Positions 25,568 through 33,264 of a DNA stretch of 42,656 nucleotides are shown piece after piece (the stretch's first letter is position 1; each line of letters starts with the position of its first letter). Below the pieces are notes generated by a model. That model was not told the origin of the DNA and searched no databases. It was given only the letters and a program-made list of their open reading frames with translations. Position numbers and translations under genes: made by a program. The stretch is from positions 8,960,078-9,002,733 of the forward strand of contig NZ_CP150484.1 of the NCBI RefSeq assembly GCF_037997115.1, given 5' to 3'. Origin of the DNA: Amycolatopsis coloradensis. Lineage in GTDB: Bacteria; Actinomycetota; Actinomycetes; Mycobacteriales; Pseudonocardiaceae.

Positions 25568-26934
25568 CGGTCCACTCCCCCCATGACGGGGTCGATCGAG
25601 GCGATGGCGGCGATCACGTCCGCCACCAGGCCGCCTTCGGCCATCGCGGGCATCGACTGCAGGTTCACGAAGCTCGGTTCGCGCACGTGGACCCGCAGCG
25701 GCCTGGTGCCGCCGTCGGAGACCAGGTGCACGCCGAGTTCGCCGCGCGGCGACTCCACCGAGGTGTAGGTCTGGCCCGGCGGGACCTTGAAGCCCTCGGT
25801 GACCAGCTTGAAGTGATGGATCAGCGATTCCATCGACTGGCCCATGATCTTGCGGACGTGCTCGAGCGAGTTGCCCATGCCGTCGCTGCCGATCGAGAGC
25901 TGCGCCGGCCAGGCGACCTTCTTGTCCTCGACCATGACCGGGCCCGGCTCGAGCTTCTTCAGGCACTGCTTGATGATCCGCAGGCTCTGGTGCATCTCCT
26001 CGACGCGCAGCAGGTAGCGCGCCCAGCAGTCCGCCTCGGTCGAGGTCGGGATGTCGAACTCGAACTCGTCGTAGCGGGAGTACGGCTCGGTCTTGCGCAT
26101 GTCCCACGGGAGACCGGCGCTGCGCAGCACCGGGCCGGTGACACCGAGCGCGAGGCACGCGTCGACCGGCAGGTACCCGACGCCCTTGAGCCGGTTACGC
26201 CAGATCGGCTGCCCGGTGAAGAGCTTGTCGTACAAGGGAAGCCGCTCGTCCATCGTCTTGACGAACTGGCTGACCACCTCGTGGTAGTCGGCGGGCATGT
26301 CCTGCGCGAGACCGCCGGGGCGGATGAACGCGTGGTTCATCCGGAGACCGGTGAGGTGCTCCAGCAGGTGCAAGACCTCTTCGCGCTCACGGAAGCCGAG
26401 CGTCATCGCCGTGGTCGCACCGAGTTCCATCCCGCCGGTGGCGATGTAGACCAGGTGCGAACCGATGCGGTTGATCTCCAGCAGCATCACGCGCAGCAGT
26501 TCGGCACGGCGCGGGGCCTGGATGCCGAGCAGCTTCTCGACGCCGAGGCAGTACGCCATCTCGGTCGACAGCGGGGCGAGATAGTCCATGCGCGTCACGA
26601 AGGTGACGCCCTGGGTCCACGTGCGGTACTCGCAGTTCTTCTCGATCCCGGTGTGCAGGTAGCCGATGACCGAACGGAGCTGGGTGACGGTCTCGCCCTC
26701 CATCTCCAGCACGAGCCGGAGCACGCCGTGCGTCGACGGGTGCTGCGGGCCCATGTTGATGACCATGCGCTCGTCGTGGCGGGAGTCCTCGATGAGGTCT
26801 TCCCAGTCACCGCCGGAGACGGTGTAGACGCGGCCTTCGGTGGTCTCGCGGGAGTCGGCGTACTCGACGCTGTCGCTGCCCTCGGGCGAAGTGTCGGTGC
26901 CCGTGGTGACGTCGGAGAGGTGTTCGGTGCTCAC
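25564..26934 (-). CDS. nuoD: NADH-quinone oxidoreductase subunit D
   Basis: The 456-aa 49-kDa-type subunit lining the quinone pocket, related to NiFe-hydrogenase large subunits. The MVINMGPQHPSTHGVLRL loop with the quinone-contact His is intact, as are EYRTWTQGVTF and the C-terminal arm ending GSIDPVMGGVDR-like (IASIDPVMGGVDR). About 55 N-terminal residues (rich in Ser, Thr, Glu) precede the conserved core. GTG 26934 overlaps the nuoC stop (GTGA). Confidence 0.97.
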   Translation of the reverse strand: MSTEHLSDVTTGTDTSPEGSDSVEYADSRETTEGRVYTVSGGDWEDLIEDSRHDERMVINMGPQHPSTHGVLRLVLEMEGETVTQLRSVIGYLHTGIEKNCEYRTWTQGVTFVTRMDYLAPLSTEMAYCLGVEKLLGIQAPRRAELLRVMLLEINRIGSHLVYIATGGMELGATTAMTLGFREREEVLHLLEHLTGLRMNHAFIRPGGLAQDMPADYHEVVSQFVKTMDERLPLYDKLFTGQPIWRNRLKGVGYLPVDACLALGVTGPVLRSAGLPWDMRKTEPYSRYDEFEFDIPTSTEADCWARYLLRVEEMHQSLRIIKQCLKKLEPGPVMVEDKKVAWPAQLSIGSDGMGNSLEHVRKIMGQSMESLIHHFKLVTEGFKVPPGQTYTSVESPRGELGVHLVSDGGTRPLRVHVREPSFVNLQSMPAMAEGGLVADVIAAIASIDPVMGGVDR

Positions 26935-27704
26935 GAGTACGACCTCCGCTGGTCCGGCGGCGGGATCTCCGCGCCCTTGTATTCGACCGGGATCCCGCCG
27001 AGCGGGTAGTCCTTGCGCTGGGGATGACCGTCCCAGTCGTCCGGCATGAGGATGCGGGTCAGCGCCGGGTGGCCGTCGTAGACGATGCCGAACATGTCCC
27101 AGGCCTCCCGCTCCTGCCAGTCGGCCGTCGGGTAGACCCCGACCAGCGACGGGACGTGCGGGTCTTCGATGTCGAGGGTGACCTCGAGCCGGATGCGGCG
27201 GCGGTAGGTCATCGACGTGAAGTGGTACACCGAGTGCAGCCGCTGCGGCACGTCGACGCCGTAGTCGACGCCGGACACCGAGCTGAGCAGTTCGAAGCGG
27301 AGACCGGCGTCGTCGCGCAGGACCTTGGCGATCTCGACGAGGTACTCGCGGGAGACGTAGAAAGTGATCTCGCCGCGGTCGACCGTGGTCTGCTGGATCG
27401 CGTTCGCCGGGATCTTGTTGTCCGCCAAGGCCGCGTAGAACTCGTCGGCGAATTCGTCGAACCAGCCGCCGTACGGACGCTCCGCCGGAGGCGGGCTGTA
27501 CGCGGGGAGGCGGACGCCGCCGTAACCGGAGGTGTCGCCGGTGCCGCGCACGCCGAACATGCCCTGGCGCTCTTTACCGGTGACGACCGGCTCGGCCGGA
27601 CGGGTGCCTTGGGGTTCGAGGCCGCCTTCGGGCCGGTCGGCGCTGGACTGCTCGCCGCCGGTTTCCGGGGTTTCGGGGGAGTTTTCTTCGGGCACGTCGC
27701 TCAC
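26931..27704 (-). CDS. nuoC: NADH-quinone oxidoreductase subunit C
   Basis: The 257-aa 30-kDa-type subunit that packs against NuoD. The C-terminal signature WQEREAWDMFGIVYDGHPALTR followed by LMPDDWDGHPQRKDYPLGG is clear. The first ~65 residues are acidic and Pro/Gly-rich and probably disordered, a common actinobacterial extension. GTG 27704 overlaps the nuoB stop. Confidence 0.97.
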   Translation of the reverse strand: MSDVPEENSPETPETGGEQSSADRPEGGLEPQGTRPAEPVVTGKERQGMFGVRGTGDTSGYGGVRLPAYSPPPAERPYGGWFDEFADEFYAALADNKIPANAIQQTTVDRGEITFYVSREYLVEIAKVLRDDAGLRFELLSSVSGVDYGVDVPQRLHSVYHFTSMTYRRRIRLEVTLDIEDPHVPSLVGVYPTADWQEREAWDMFGIVYDGHPALTRILMPDDWDGHPQRKDYPLGGIPVEYKGAEIPPPDQRRSYS

Positions 27705-28249
27705 TTCTTCGCGTACTTGATCGAGGAGGCGATCAGCTCGGTGCGCTCACCGCTGGCGGCGCGGATCGCGGCCCGGCGGGCGTTGATCGGCTCGTCCTGG
27801 ATCTTGGCGTGCAGCTTCAAAATCGCGTCGAGCAGCATCTCGGGGCGCGGCGGGCAGCCGGGGAGGTACATGTCGACCGGGACGATGTGGTCGACGCCCT
27901 GCACCACGGCGTAGTTGTTGAACATCCCGCCGGAGGAGGCGCAGACGCCCATCGCCAGCACCCACTTGGGCTCGGCCATCTGGTCGTAGATCTGGCGGAG
28001 CACCGGCGCCATCTTCTGCGTGACGCGGCCGGCGACGATCATCAGATCCGCCTGGCGCGGCGTCGCGCTGAAGCGCTCCATGCCGAAGCGGGCGATGTCG
28101 TAGCGGGAACCGCCGACGGTCATCATCTCGATCGCGCAGCAGGCGAGACCGAAGGTGGCGGGCCACATCGAGTTCTTGCGCGCCCAGTTGACCAGGCCCT
28201 CAAGGCTGGCGAGCAGGATGCCGTTGGGGAGTTTTTCTTCGAGGCCCAT
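27701..28249 (-). CDS. nuoB: NADH-quinone oxidoreductase subunit B
   Basis: The 182-aa subunit holding cluster N2, the last iron-sulfur centre before quinone. The adjacent cysteines in LACCAIEMM, the Cys in GVCASSGGMFNNY and the LPGCPPRPEML motif are all present. ATG 28249 lies 6 bp after the nuoA stop; GGGAAC-like purines upstream are modest. The stop overlaps nuoC. Confidence 0.97.
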   Translation of the reverse strand: MGLEEKLPNGILLASLEGLVNWARKNSMWPATFGLACCAIEMMTVGGSRYDIARFGMERFSATPRQADLMIVAGRVTQKMAPVLRQIYDQMAEPKWVLAMGVCASSGGMFNNYAVVQGVDHIVPVDMYLPGCPPRPEMLLDAILKLHAKIQDEPINARRAAIRAASGERTELIASSIKYAKK

Positions 28250-28255
28250 GCTTCT

Positions 28256-28669
28256 CTAGTTCCAATCCAGGCCGCCGCGACGCCATACGTAGGCGTACGC
28301 GAAACCGACCGTCGCGATGAACAGCACGATCTCCACCAGGCCGAACATGCCCAGCGCGTCCGCGGAGACCGCGAACGGGTAGAGGAAGACCATCTCGATG
28401 TCGAACAGGATGAACAGCATCGCGGTGATGTAGTACGCGACCGGCATCCGGCCGCCGCCGACGACCGGCTGCGGCGACGGTTCGATACCGCATTCGTAGG
28501 CCGCGAGCTTCGCCTTGTTGGCCCGGCTCGGGCCGACGAGCGGGCCGAGCAGCACCGAAAGCACCGCGAACGCGAGAGCGAGGACGAACAAGAGGACCAG
28601 GGGGAGGTACATGTCCAGGTTCGGCACCGAGGGGGTGGTCGCCTGGGTCAGCACGGGCAACATCAGCAC
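28256..28669 (-). CDS. nuoA: NADH-quinone oxidoreductase subunit A
   Basis: A 137-aa subunit with three membrane helices. The conserved loop YECGIEPSPQP and the second-helix FILFDIEMVFLYPF are present. First gene of the operon. The start is GTG 28669 or the ATG two codons on; an ATG at 28612 (MYLPLVLLF) is also possible and would be nearer the E. coli length. Two Rex-type operators lie 142-191 bp upstream. Confidence 0.95.
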   Translation of the reverse strand: MLMLPVLTQATTPSVPNLDMYLPLVLLFVLALAFAVLSVLLGPLVGPSRANKAKLAAYECGIEPSPQPVVGGGRMPVAYYITAMLFILFDIEMVFLYPFAVSADALGMFGLVEIVLFIATVGFAYAYVWRRGGLDWN

Positions 28670-28810
28670 GGGGTTTTCGCCATCCTTTCCGCGCCGCTGC
28701 GGTTTTCGAGTCGGGGTTCACCGCTTCCCTCGGTCGGCACCCTAAGTCACCTGGGTCACACCGCCGAGGGTTAGGCAACCCTTACGGGCCGTGCATGACG
28801 GCCCCCTTGC

Positions 28811-28828
28811 TTGTGAAATAGTTCACAA
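28811..28828. promoter_or_regulatory. Rex operator 1 upstream of nuoA
   Basis: TTGTGAAATAGTTCACAA is an exact match to the Rex consensus TTGTGAA-N4-TTCACAA. The dyad extends to 9-bp arms (28809-28830). Rex is the NADH/NAD+-sensing repressor that controls nuo and cyd genes in Streptomyces, so nuo here is probably de-repressed at high NADH. Confidence 0.85.
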
Positions 28829-28842
28829 GCCTCCCGTCGAGG

Positions 28843-28860
28843 ATGTGAAGCGATTCACAA
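28843..28860. promoter_or_regulatory. Rex operator 2 upstream of nuoA
   Basis: ATGTGAAGCGATTCACAA matches the Rex consensus at all but the first base. Its centre is 32 bp, about three helical turns, from operator 1, so two dimers would sit on the same face. A minus-strand TATGCT (28861-28866) abuts it and may be the nuo -10, in which case bound Rex would cover the transcription start. Confidence 0.75.
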
Positions 28861-29090
28861 AGCATAGGGCGAGTGTAGGACGTGACTCACATTCTTGTCC
28901 CTAGGCCCCGTGCTATAAGGCTGCCCTAACTTGACCGCACGGCCAGTACGGTTACTTCCGGCGTGCGGTACCGATGACCTGCGACGTCGTTCCCAAGATC
29001 GGCTTCCGGGGTCCGTTTGACCACATTTGTCCTGTGACCGATACCACTGCCCGGAGTACCCGTGACTGGTCCAGACGTGTGGAGCTGAAG

Positions 29091-29155
29091 GGGACCTTCC
29101 CCGCGTCAGATGCGACGAAAGGGCCCTTCACCGCGTGAGATGCGGTGAAGGGCCC
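29091..29155. repeat. Two overlapping GGGCCCTTC-type palindromes, terminator-like
   Basis: GGGCCCTTCACCGC (29121-29134) and GCGGTGAAGGGCCC (29142-29155) are perfect 14-bp arms around a 7-nt loop. A degenerate copy (29091-29126) with the same GCGTCAGATGCG core shares the GGGCCC block. They lie just past the stop of the minus-strand menJ and could end its transcript. The family also appears at 15-47 and 42597-42611. The remaining 28861-29090 holds no gene. Confidence 0.75.
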
Positions 29156-29168
29156 CTTCAGCCCAGCG

Positions 29169-30455
29169 TCAGCGCGGGGAAGGGGTCGCGCGCGCCAGAG
29201 CAGCGATCAGACGGTCGACGCCGTCCCCGCCCTTGGCGTCGTAGCAGCCCGAAAGTCCCTTGTACACCAACGGAAGGATCGAGTTGATCCGCAGCCCGTA
29301 CTTCGTCGCGGCGTGCATGATCTTCGGCTTCCCGATCAGCTTCGCGAACACGTTGCCGAGCCGGTAGTAGCCGCCCATCAGCTCCGCGACGGCGCGCGGG
29401 TAGCCCTCCAGCGCCCGCTCGCGCGAAGGTCCTTCACGCCGCGCCAGCGCCTGCACGACGAACTCCGACGCCAGCTGCGCGGACTCCATCGCGGCCGAGA
29501 TGCCCTCGCCGTTGAACGGGCTGACCATGCCGCCCGCGTCGCCGAGCAGCAGCAGGCCGTCGCGGTAGTGCGGGGTGCGGTTGAAGCCCATCGGCAGACC
29601 GGCGCCGCCGACCTTGCCGATGGCGTTCTCCTCGCGGTAGCCCCATTCCTCGGGCGTCCCGTCGAGCCACTGGCGCAGCAGCGCGCGGTAGTCGGTGCTG
29701 CGGAACGCGGCCGACGTCGACAACATGCCGAGGCCGACGTTGACCGTGCCGTCGCCCAGCGGGAACGCCCAGCCGTAGCCGGGCAGCAGCTTGGGGTCGC
29801 GCGGGTCCGAGCGGTCCCACAGCTCCAGGTGGCCTTCGATGAACGGATCGTCGTGGCGCGGGCTCTTGTAGTACTGCCGCACCGCCACGCCCATCGGGCG
29901 CTTCTCGTTCTTCTGGATGCCGACGCTCAGCGCGAGCCGCGCCGAGACACCGTCGCAGGCCAGTACCAGCGGAGCGCGGTAGCTCACCGGCGTCTTCTCC
30001 GGGCCGACCTTCGCCTCGACGCCGATCACGCGGCCGGTCGGGCTGGTGATGGCACCGGTGACGGTGGTGCGCTCGTAGAGCCGCGCGCCCGCCTTGACCG
30101 CGGTCTTCGCGAGCAGGTCGTCGAAGTCCTGACGGGTCCGCGAAACGCCGTACGGCGGGTAGCTGGTCAGGTCCGGCCAGTCGAGCTCCAGCGTGAGCTC
30201 GCCGGTGAGGATCCGCAGGCCGCGGCTGTGCACCCAGCCCGCGTCCTCGCTCGTGTCGATCCCCAGGTCGATGAGCTGCTTGACGCCACGCGGGGTCAGG
30301 CCGTCGCCGCACACCTTCTCGCGCGGGAACTCGGTCTTCTCCAGCAGCAGCACGTCGACGCCCGCGCGGGCGAGGTACGTGGCGGCGGTGGAGCCGGCCG
30401 GTCCGGCACCGACGACGATGACCTCGGCGTCGTGGTCAGGATTGCGACGTGTCAT
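29169..30455 (-). CDS. menJ: Geranylgeranyl-reductase family flavoprotein, menaquinone reductase MenJ
   Basis: A 428-aa FAD enzyme that would saturate one isoprene unit of menaquinone. The N-terminal Rossmann motif VIVVGAGPAGSTAATYLARAG, the LEKTEFPREKVCGDGLTP segment, the ACDGVSARL segment and the second FAD motif LLLLGDAGGMVSPFNGEG are intact. It adjoins menG, as M. tuberculosis MenJ (Rv0561c) adjoins ubiE (Rv0558) closely, which supports menaquinone rather than chlorophyll- or archaeal-lipid-type substrates. It starts 10 bp after menG and may share its transcript. Confidence 0.9.
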   Translation of the reverse strand: MTRRNPDHDAEVIVVGAGPAGSTAATYLARAGVDVLLLEKTEFPREKVCGDGLTPRGVKQLIDLGIDTSEDAGWVHSRGLRILTGELTLELDWPDLTSYPPYGVSRTRQDFDDLLAKTAVKAGARLYERTTVTGAITSPTGRVIGVEAKVGPEKTPVSYRAPLVLACDGVSARLALSVGIQKNEKRPMGVAVRQYYKSPRHDDPFIEGHLELWDRSDPRDPKLLPGYGWAFPLGDGTVNVGLGMLSTSAAFRSTDYRALLRQWLDGTPEEWGYREENAIGKVGGAGLPMGFNRTPHYRDGLLLLGDAGGMVSPFNGEGISAAMESAQLASEFVVQALARREGPSRERALEGYPRAVAELMGGYYRLGNVFAKLIGKPKIMHAATKYGLRINSILPLVYKGLSGCYDAKGGDGVDRLIAALARATPSPR

Positions 30456-30465
30456 GACCGCGAGT

Positions 30466-31155
30466 TTATGCGGGCTTTTTGGCGCGGTGGATGGCGACGA
30501 CGCCGAACGTGAGGTTCAGCCACTCCACCTCGGTCCACCCGGCGCTCGCGATGATCTCCCCGAGTGTCCGCTGATCCGGCCACGCCAGCATGGATTCGGC
30601 CAGGTAGGAGTAGGCCTCGGGGTTCGACGAGGTCCTGGCGCCGACCCACGTCAGCAGCTTCGCGATGAACTTCCGGTGCAGGAACCGGATCGGCGGGAAT
30701 GTGGGCGTCGACACCTCGCAGATCACCAGACGGCCGCCCGGTTTGACCACGCGCGCGATCTCGGTGAGCGCGGCCTTGGTGTCGACGAAGTTCCGCAGCG
30801 CGAGCGAGATGGTCACCGCGTCGAAGCTGTCGTCGGCGAACGGCAGCTTCATCGCGTCCGCGGCCACCATCGGGACGCCGCGGTGCTTGCCCGCCTTGAG
30901 CATGCCGACCGAGAAGTCCGCCGCGAGACACCACGCGCCGTTGCGCGCGTACTCGACGGTGGACACGCCGGTGCCCGCCGCGAGGTCCAGCACCTTCTCG
31001 CCGCGTTTGGCGTCCAGCACCCGGCCGGTGATGGTGCGCCAGCGGCGGTCGAAGCCGAAGGTCATGAACGAATTCGCGCGGTCGTAGCCGTCCGCGACGT
31101 CGTCGAACATGGCGGCGACTTCGTGCGGATCCTTGTCAAGACTCGCTCGGGACAT
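30466..31155 (-). CDS. menG: Demethylmenaquinone methyltransferase
   Basis: A 229-aa UbiE/MenG enzyme that methylates demethylmenaquinone with S-adenosylmethionine, the last ring step. The family start HEVAAMFDDVADGYDRANSFMTFG, the SAM motif VLDLAAGTGVST, the RNFVDTKAALTEIARVVKPGGRL block and the C-terminal LTFGVVAIHRAKKP are all present. The ATG at 31155 has no ribosome site, but a near-consensus promoter places transcription at the start codon. The gene is also known as ubiE. Confidence 0.95.
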   Translation of the reverse strand: MSRASLDKDPHEVAAMFDDVADGYDRANSFMTFGFDRRWRTITGRVLDAKRGEKVLDLAAGTGVSTVEYARNGAWCLAADFSVGMLKAGKHRGVPMVAADAMKLPFADDSFDAVTISLALRNFVDTKAALTEIARVVKPGGRLVICEVSTPTFPPIRFLHRKFIAKLLTWVGARTSSNPEAYSYLAESMLAWPDQRTLGEIIASAGWTEVEWLNLTFGVVAIHRAKKPA

Positions 31156-31160
31156 ACTTC

Positions 31161-31189
31161 AATCTAAACAGCCAGGCGCAGCCTGTCAG
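31161..31189 (-). promoter_or_regulatory. Near-consensus leaderless promoter of menG
   Basis: On the minus strand, CTGACA (31189-31184), a 17-bp spacer and TAGATT (31166-31161) lie 5 nt before the menG ATG. Spacing and sequence fit the housekeeping sigma factor, and the start site would fall at or beside the start codon. Confidence 0.7.
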
Positions 31190-31277
31190 CTGAGGGCGGT
31201 GGTGGGGCGGGGTCTGGGCTAACCCCGAGGTCCTGAGACACGTCGGCCAAGCGGGAGCAAAGCGGCGCCCCGTAGGT

Positions 31278-32048
31278 TCACCTGGCCCGGTGAAGCAACG
31301 CCGGGGCACGGTGCGCACCGGCCCCCGCGACCTCGCCGGCGAGGATCCTCCGCTCCAGCAACCGCAGTTCCGGCCCGGGTTCGAGGCCGAGCTGATCGAC
31401 CGAGACCCGGCGCGCACGCCGGTACGCCGCCAGCGCGTCGGACGTGCGCCCGGCTCGCCAAAGAGCGTCCATCAGGAGGTACTGGGCACGCTGCCGCAAC
31501 GGATTCCGCCGCACCAGATCCGCCAGCTCGACGGCCGCGCTCGCGTGCCGCCCGAGGTCCAGTTCGGCCTGGTAGAGCTCTTCGAGCAGGACCAGCCGGT
31601 GCTCCGAGAGGCGCATCGTCTCGTCCGAAAGCAGCGGGACGTCGAGGCCTTCGTAAGGCGCGCCATGCCAGTGCGTGAGGGCCTGCCGGATCAGCGAGGC
31701 GCGCTGCGCGGGGTCGGCGGACTTGAGCGCTTGACCCGCCAGCGTCTCGAAGGTCTCGACGTCGAGTTCGCCGGGGTGGACCTCCAGCCGGTAGCCGCCG
31801 TTGTCGAAGCCGAGCCGGTCGCCTTCGGGCAGGGCCTGCCGCAGCTTGTGGACGTGCCAGTGCAGCTTCGGCACCGCTCGCGGCTCCCACTTGCTCTCCC
31901 ACAGGGCCTCGGTGAGCACGTTCACCGGCACGAAGGTGTTCGCCCGGACCAGCAGTACGCCGAGGAGCGTTCTCCTCATCCGGCCGTGCAGCGGGACCGA
32001 CCGCGATCCGGAAGAGATGCTGAACGTGCCCAGTACTTCGAACCTCAC
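31278..32048 (-). CDS. SARP-family transcriptional activator
   Basis: A 256-aa Streptomyces-antibiotic-regulatory-protein type regulator. An OmpR-like winged helix occupies residues ~1-95 (MRFEVLGTFSISSGSRSVPL, KLHWHVHKLRQAL, GGYRLEV), and the bacterial transcriptional activation domain follows (~96-240, DVETFETLAGQAL to LGLEPGPELRLLERRIL). No ATPase or TPR extension is present, so it is a small SARP. GTG 32048 follows GAGAGGAC. It lies 69 bp after a glycosyltransferase and upstream of menG. Target genes are unknown; a repeat upstream of its own start suggests self-control. Confidence 0.9.
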   Translation of the reverse strand: MRFEVLGTFSISSGSRSVPLHGRMRRTLLGVLLVRANTFVPVNVLTEALWESKWEPRAVPKLHWHVHKLRQALPEGDRLGFDNGGYRLEVHPGELDVETFETLAGQALKSADPAQRASLIRQALTHWHGAPYEGLDVPLLSDETMRLSEHRLVLLEELYQAELDLGRHASAAVELADLVRRNPLRQRAQYLLMDALWRAGRTSDALAAYRRARRVSVDQLGLEPGPELRLLERRILAGEVAGAGAHRAPALLHRAR

Positions 32049-32096
32049 GTGCCGTCCTCTCGCTCGATGGCGTGAGGGGACGATGAATGCCGGTTG

Positions 32097-32114
32097 TACA
32101 AAAGAGATACAAAG
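32097..32114 (-). promoter_or_regulatory. Heptamer direct repeat with 11-bp period, candidate SARP site
   Basis: On the minus strand CTTTGTA and TTTTGTA are spaced 11 bp start to start, the periodicity bound by SARP activators, with ATTCAT 8 bp downstream in the position of a -10. It lies 49-66 bp upstream of the SARP start codon. TTGTACAA within it is also an 8-bp palindrome. Confidence 0.4.
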
Positions 32115-32117
32115 TGA

Positions 32118-33221
32118 TCACTTGAGTGCGGAGAGCATTCCCTGCACCGATCTCGGCCAGGCGAATTCCTCCGCGCGAGCCCGGGCCGCCGCACGCCTCG
32201 CGTCCTCGGGACGCTCCAGCAGACCCGTGACGGCGCCCGCGAAGGCCGGGGCCCGATCGTCGACGGCCTCGCCGCAACCGGGCCGCACGATCTCCCGCAG
32301 CGCCGACGACGCCGAGACCACCACCGGCGTCCCCGAAGCGAGCGCCTCCAGCGCGGCCAGCCCGAACGTCTCGTGTGGACCGGGCGCGAGGGAAACGTCG
32401 GCGCTGGCCAGCAGCCGCGCGACGTCGCCGCGTCCGGTCAGGAAACCGAGGAAGGTCACCGGCAGCCCGCGCGCCCGCCGCTCCAGCGCACGCCGCCGAG
32501 GGCCCTCACCGGCGATCACCAGCCGCACGCGGTGCCCCGCCTCGGTCAGCTCGGCGATGGTGTCCACGCTGCGCTCGACATGCTTCTCCGGCGACAGGCG
32601 TCCACAGTGGACGAGCAGGGCGTCGGCGTTCCCGGTCAGCGTGTGCCGCCAGCCGTCGTCGCGCCGGGCCGGGGTGAACGTCGTGAGGTCGACGCCGAGC
32701 GGAACCCGGCGCACGTTCGGCGCGGCGATCCGGTCGAACTCCGCGCGGGCGAACGCCGTCGTGCAGACGACCGTGTCGTAGTGCCGCGCCATCCGCCGGT
32801 TCGCGACGTCCGCGACGCGCCGCGCGACGGGTTCCGGCATCAGGAACTGCTCCAGCAGCCTGTCCAGCCGCTCGTGCGAGATCACCATGCTGGGCACGCC
32901 GTTGCGCCGCGCCCACACGCCCATGCCGCGCAGGGTCAGCCTGTCGGACACTTCCAGCCGGTCCGGTTCCAGGCGTTTCAGCACCGCGCGCACCCGGTGC
33001 GGATCGACCGCGCGATAGCCGCCGGTGCCCGGGATCTGCGGTGCGGGAAGGGAAAACCGGCGGACTCCCGAGGGCAGTGTCTCGTCCGCGTAGCGCCGCC
33101 CCGGCACCACGAGAGTCACTTGATGACCGCTCGCCACGTAACCGGCACCGAGGTGATGCAGCGCCGTCCGCAGCCCGCCCGAGCGTGGCCCGTAGAAGTT
33201 GGCCAGCTGGACTATATGCAT
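32118..33221 (-). CDS. GT4-family glycosyltransferase
   Basis: A 367-aa GT-B glycosyltransferase. It begins MHIVQLANFYGPRSGGLRT, a glycine-rich acceptor-site loop. It then has LVHCGRLSPEKHVERSVD (start of the donor domain) and GPHETFGLAALEALASGTPVV, the E-x7-E donor motif of family 4. Close relatives in Actinobacteria transfer mannose to phosphatidylinositol or similar lipids, but the acceptor cannot be read. The frame is open to 33320; the ATG at 33221 is chosen because the glycosyltransferase fold starts there. It is 43 bp downstream of the MgtA-like gene, so the two probably form an operon. Confidence 0.9.
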   Translation of the reverse strand: MHIVQLANFYGPRSGGLRTALHHLGAGYVASGHQVTLVVPGRRYADETLPSGVRRFSLPAPQIPGTGGYRAVDPHRVRAVLKRLEPDRLEVSDRLTLRGMGVWARRNGVPSMVISHERLDRLLEQFLMPEPVARRVADVANRRMARHYDTVVCTTAFARAEFDRIAAPNVRRVPLGVDLTTFTPARRDDGWRHTLTGNADALLVHCGRLSPEKHVERSVDTIAELTEAGHRVRLVIAGEGPRRRALERRARGLPVTFLGFLTGRGDVARLLASADVSLAPGPHETFGLAALEALASGTPVVVSASSALREIVRPGCGEAVDDRAPAFAGAVTGLLERPEDARRAAARARAEEFAWPRSVQGMLSALK

Positions 33222-33264
33222 TCCAGTCCGCCTCGTGCCCGGTTCCTTCCCAGCCGGTACATCG

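Noticed and set aside
24695..26158. 487-aa minus-strand frame that looks like a nuoD-nuoE fusion
   Set aside because: The upstream 197 residues read nuoD in the wrong frame; only the part from 25567 is NuoE.
28861..29090. A gene or RNA in the long gap upstream of nuoA
   Set aside because: No frame with a start and ribosome site, and no tRNA-like or riboswitch-like fold that I could recognise; several TTGACC boxes lead to no plus-strand gene.
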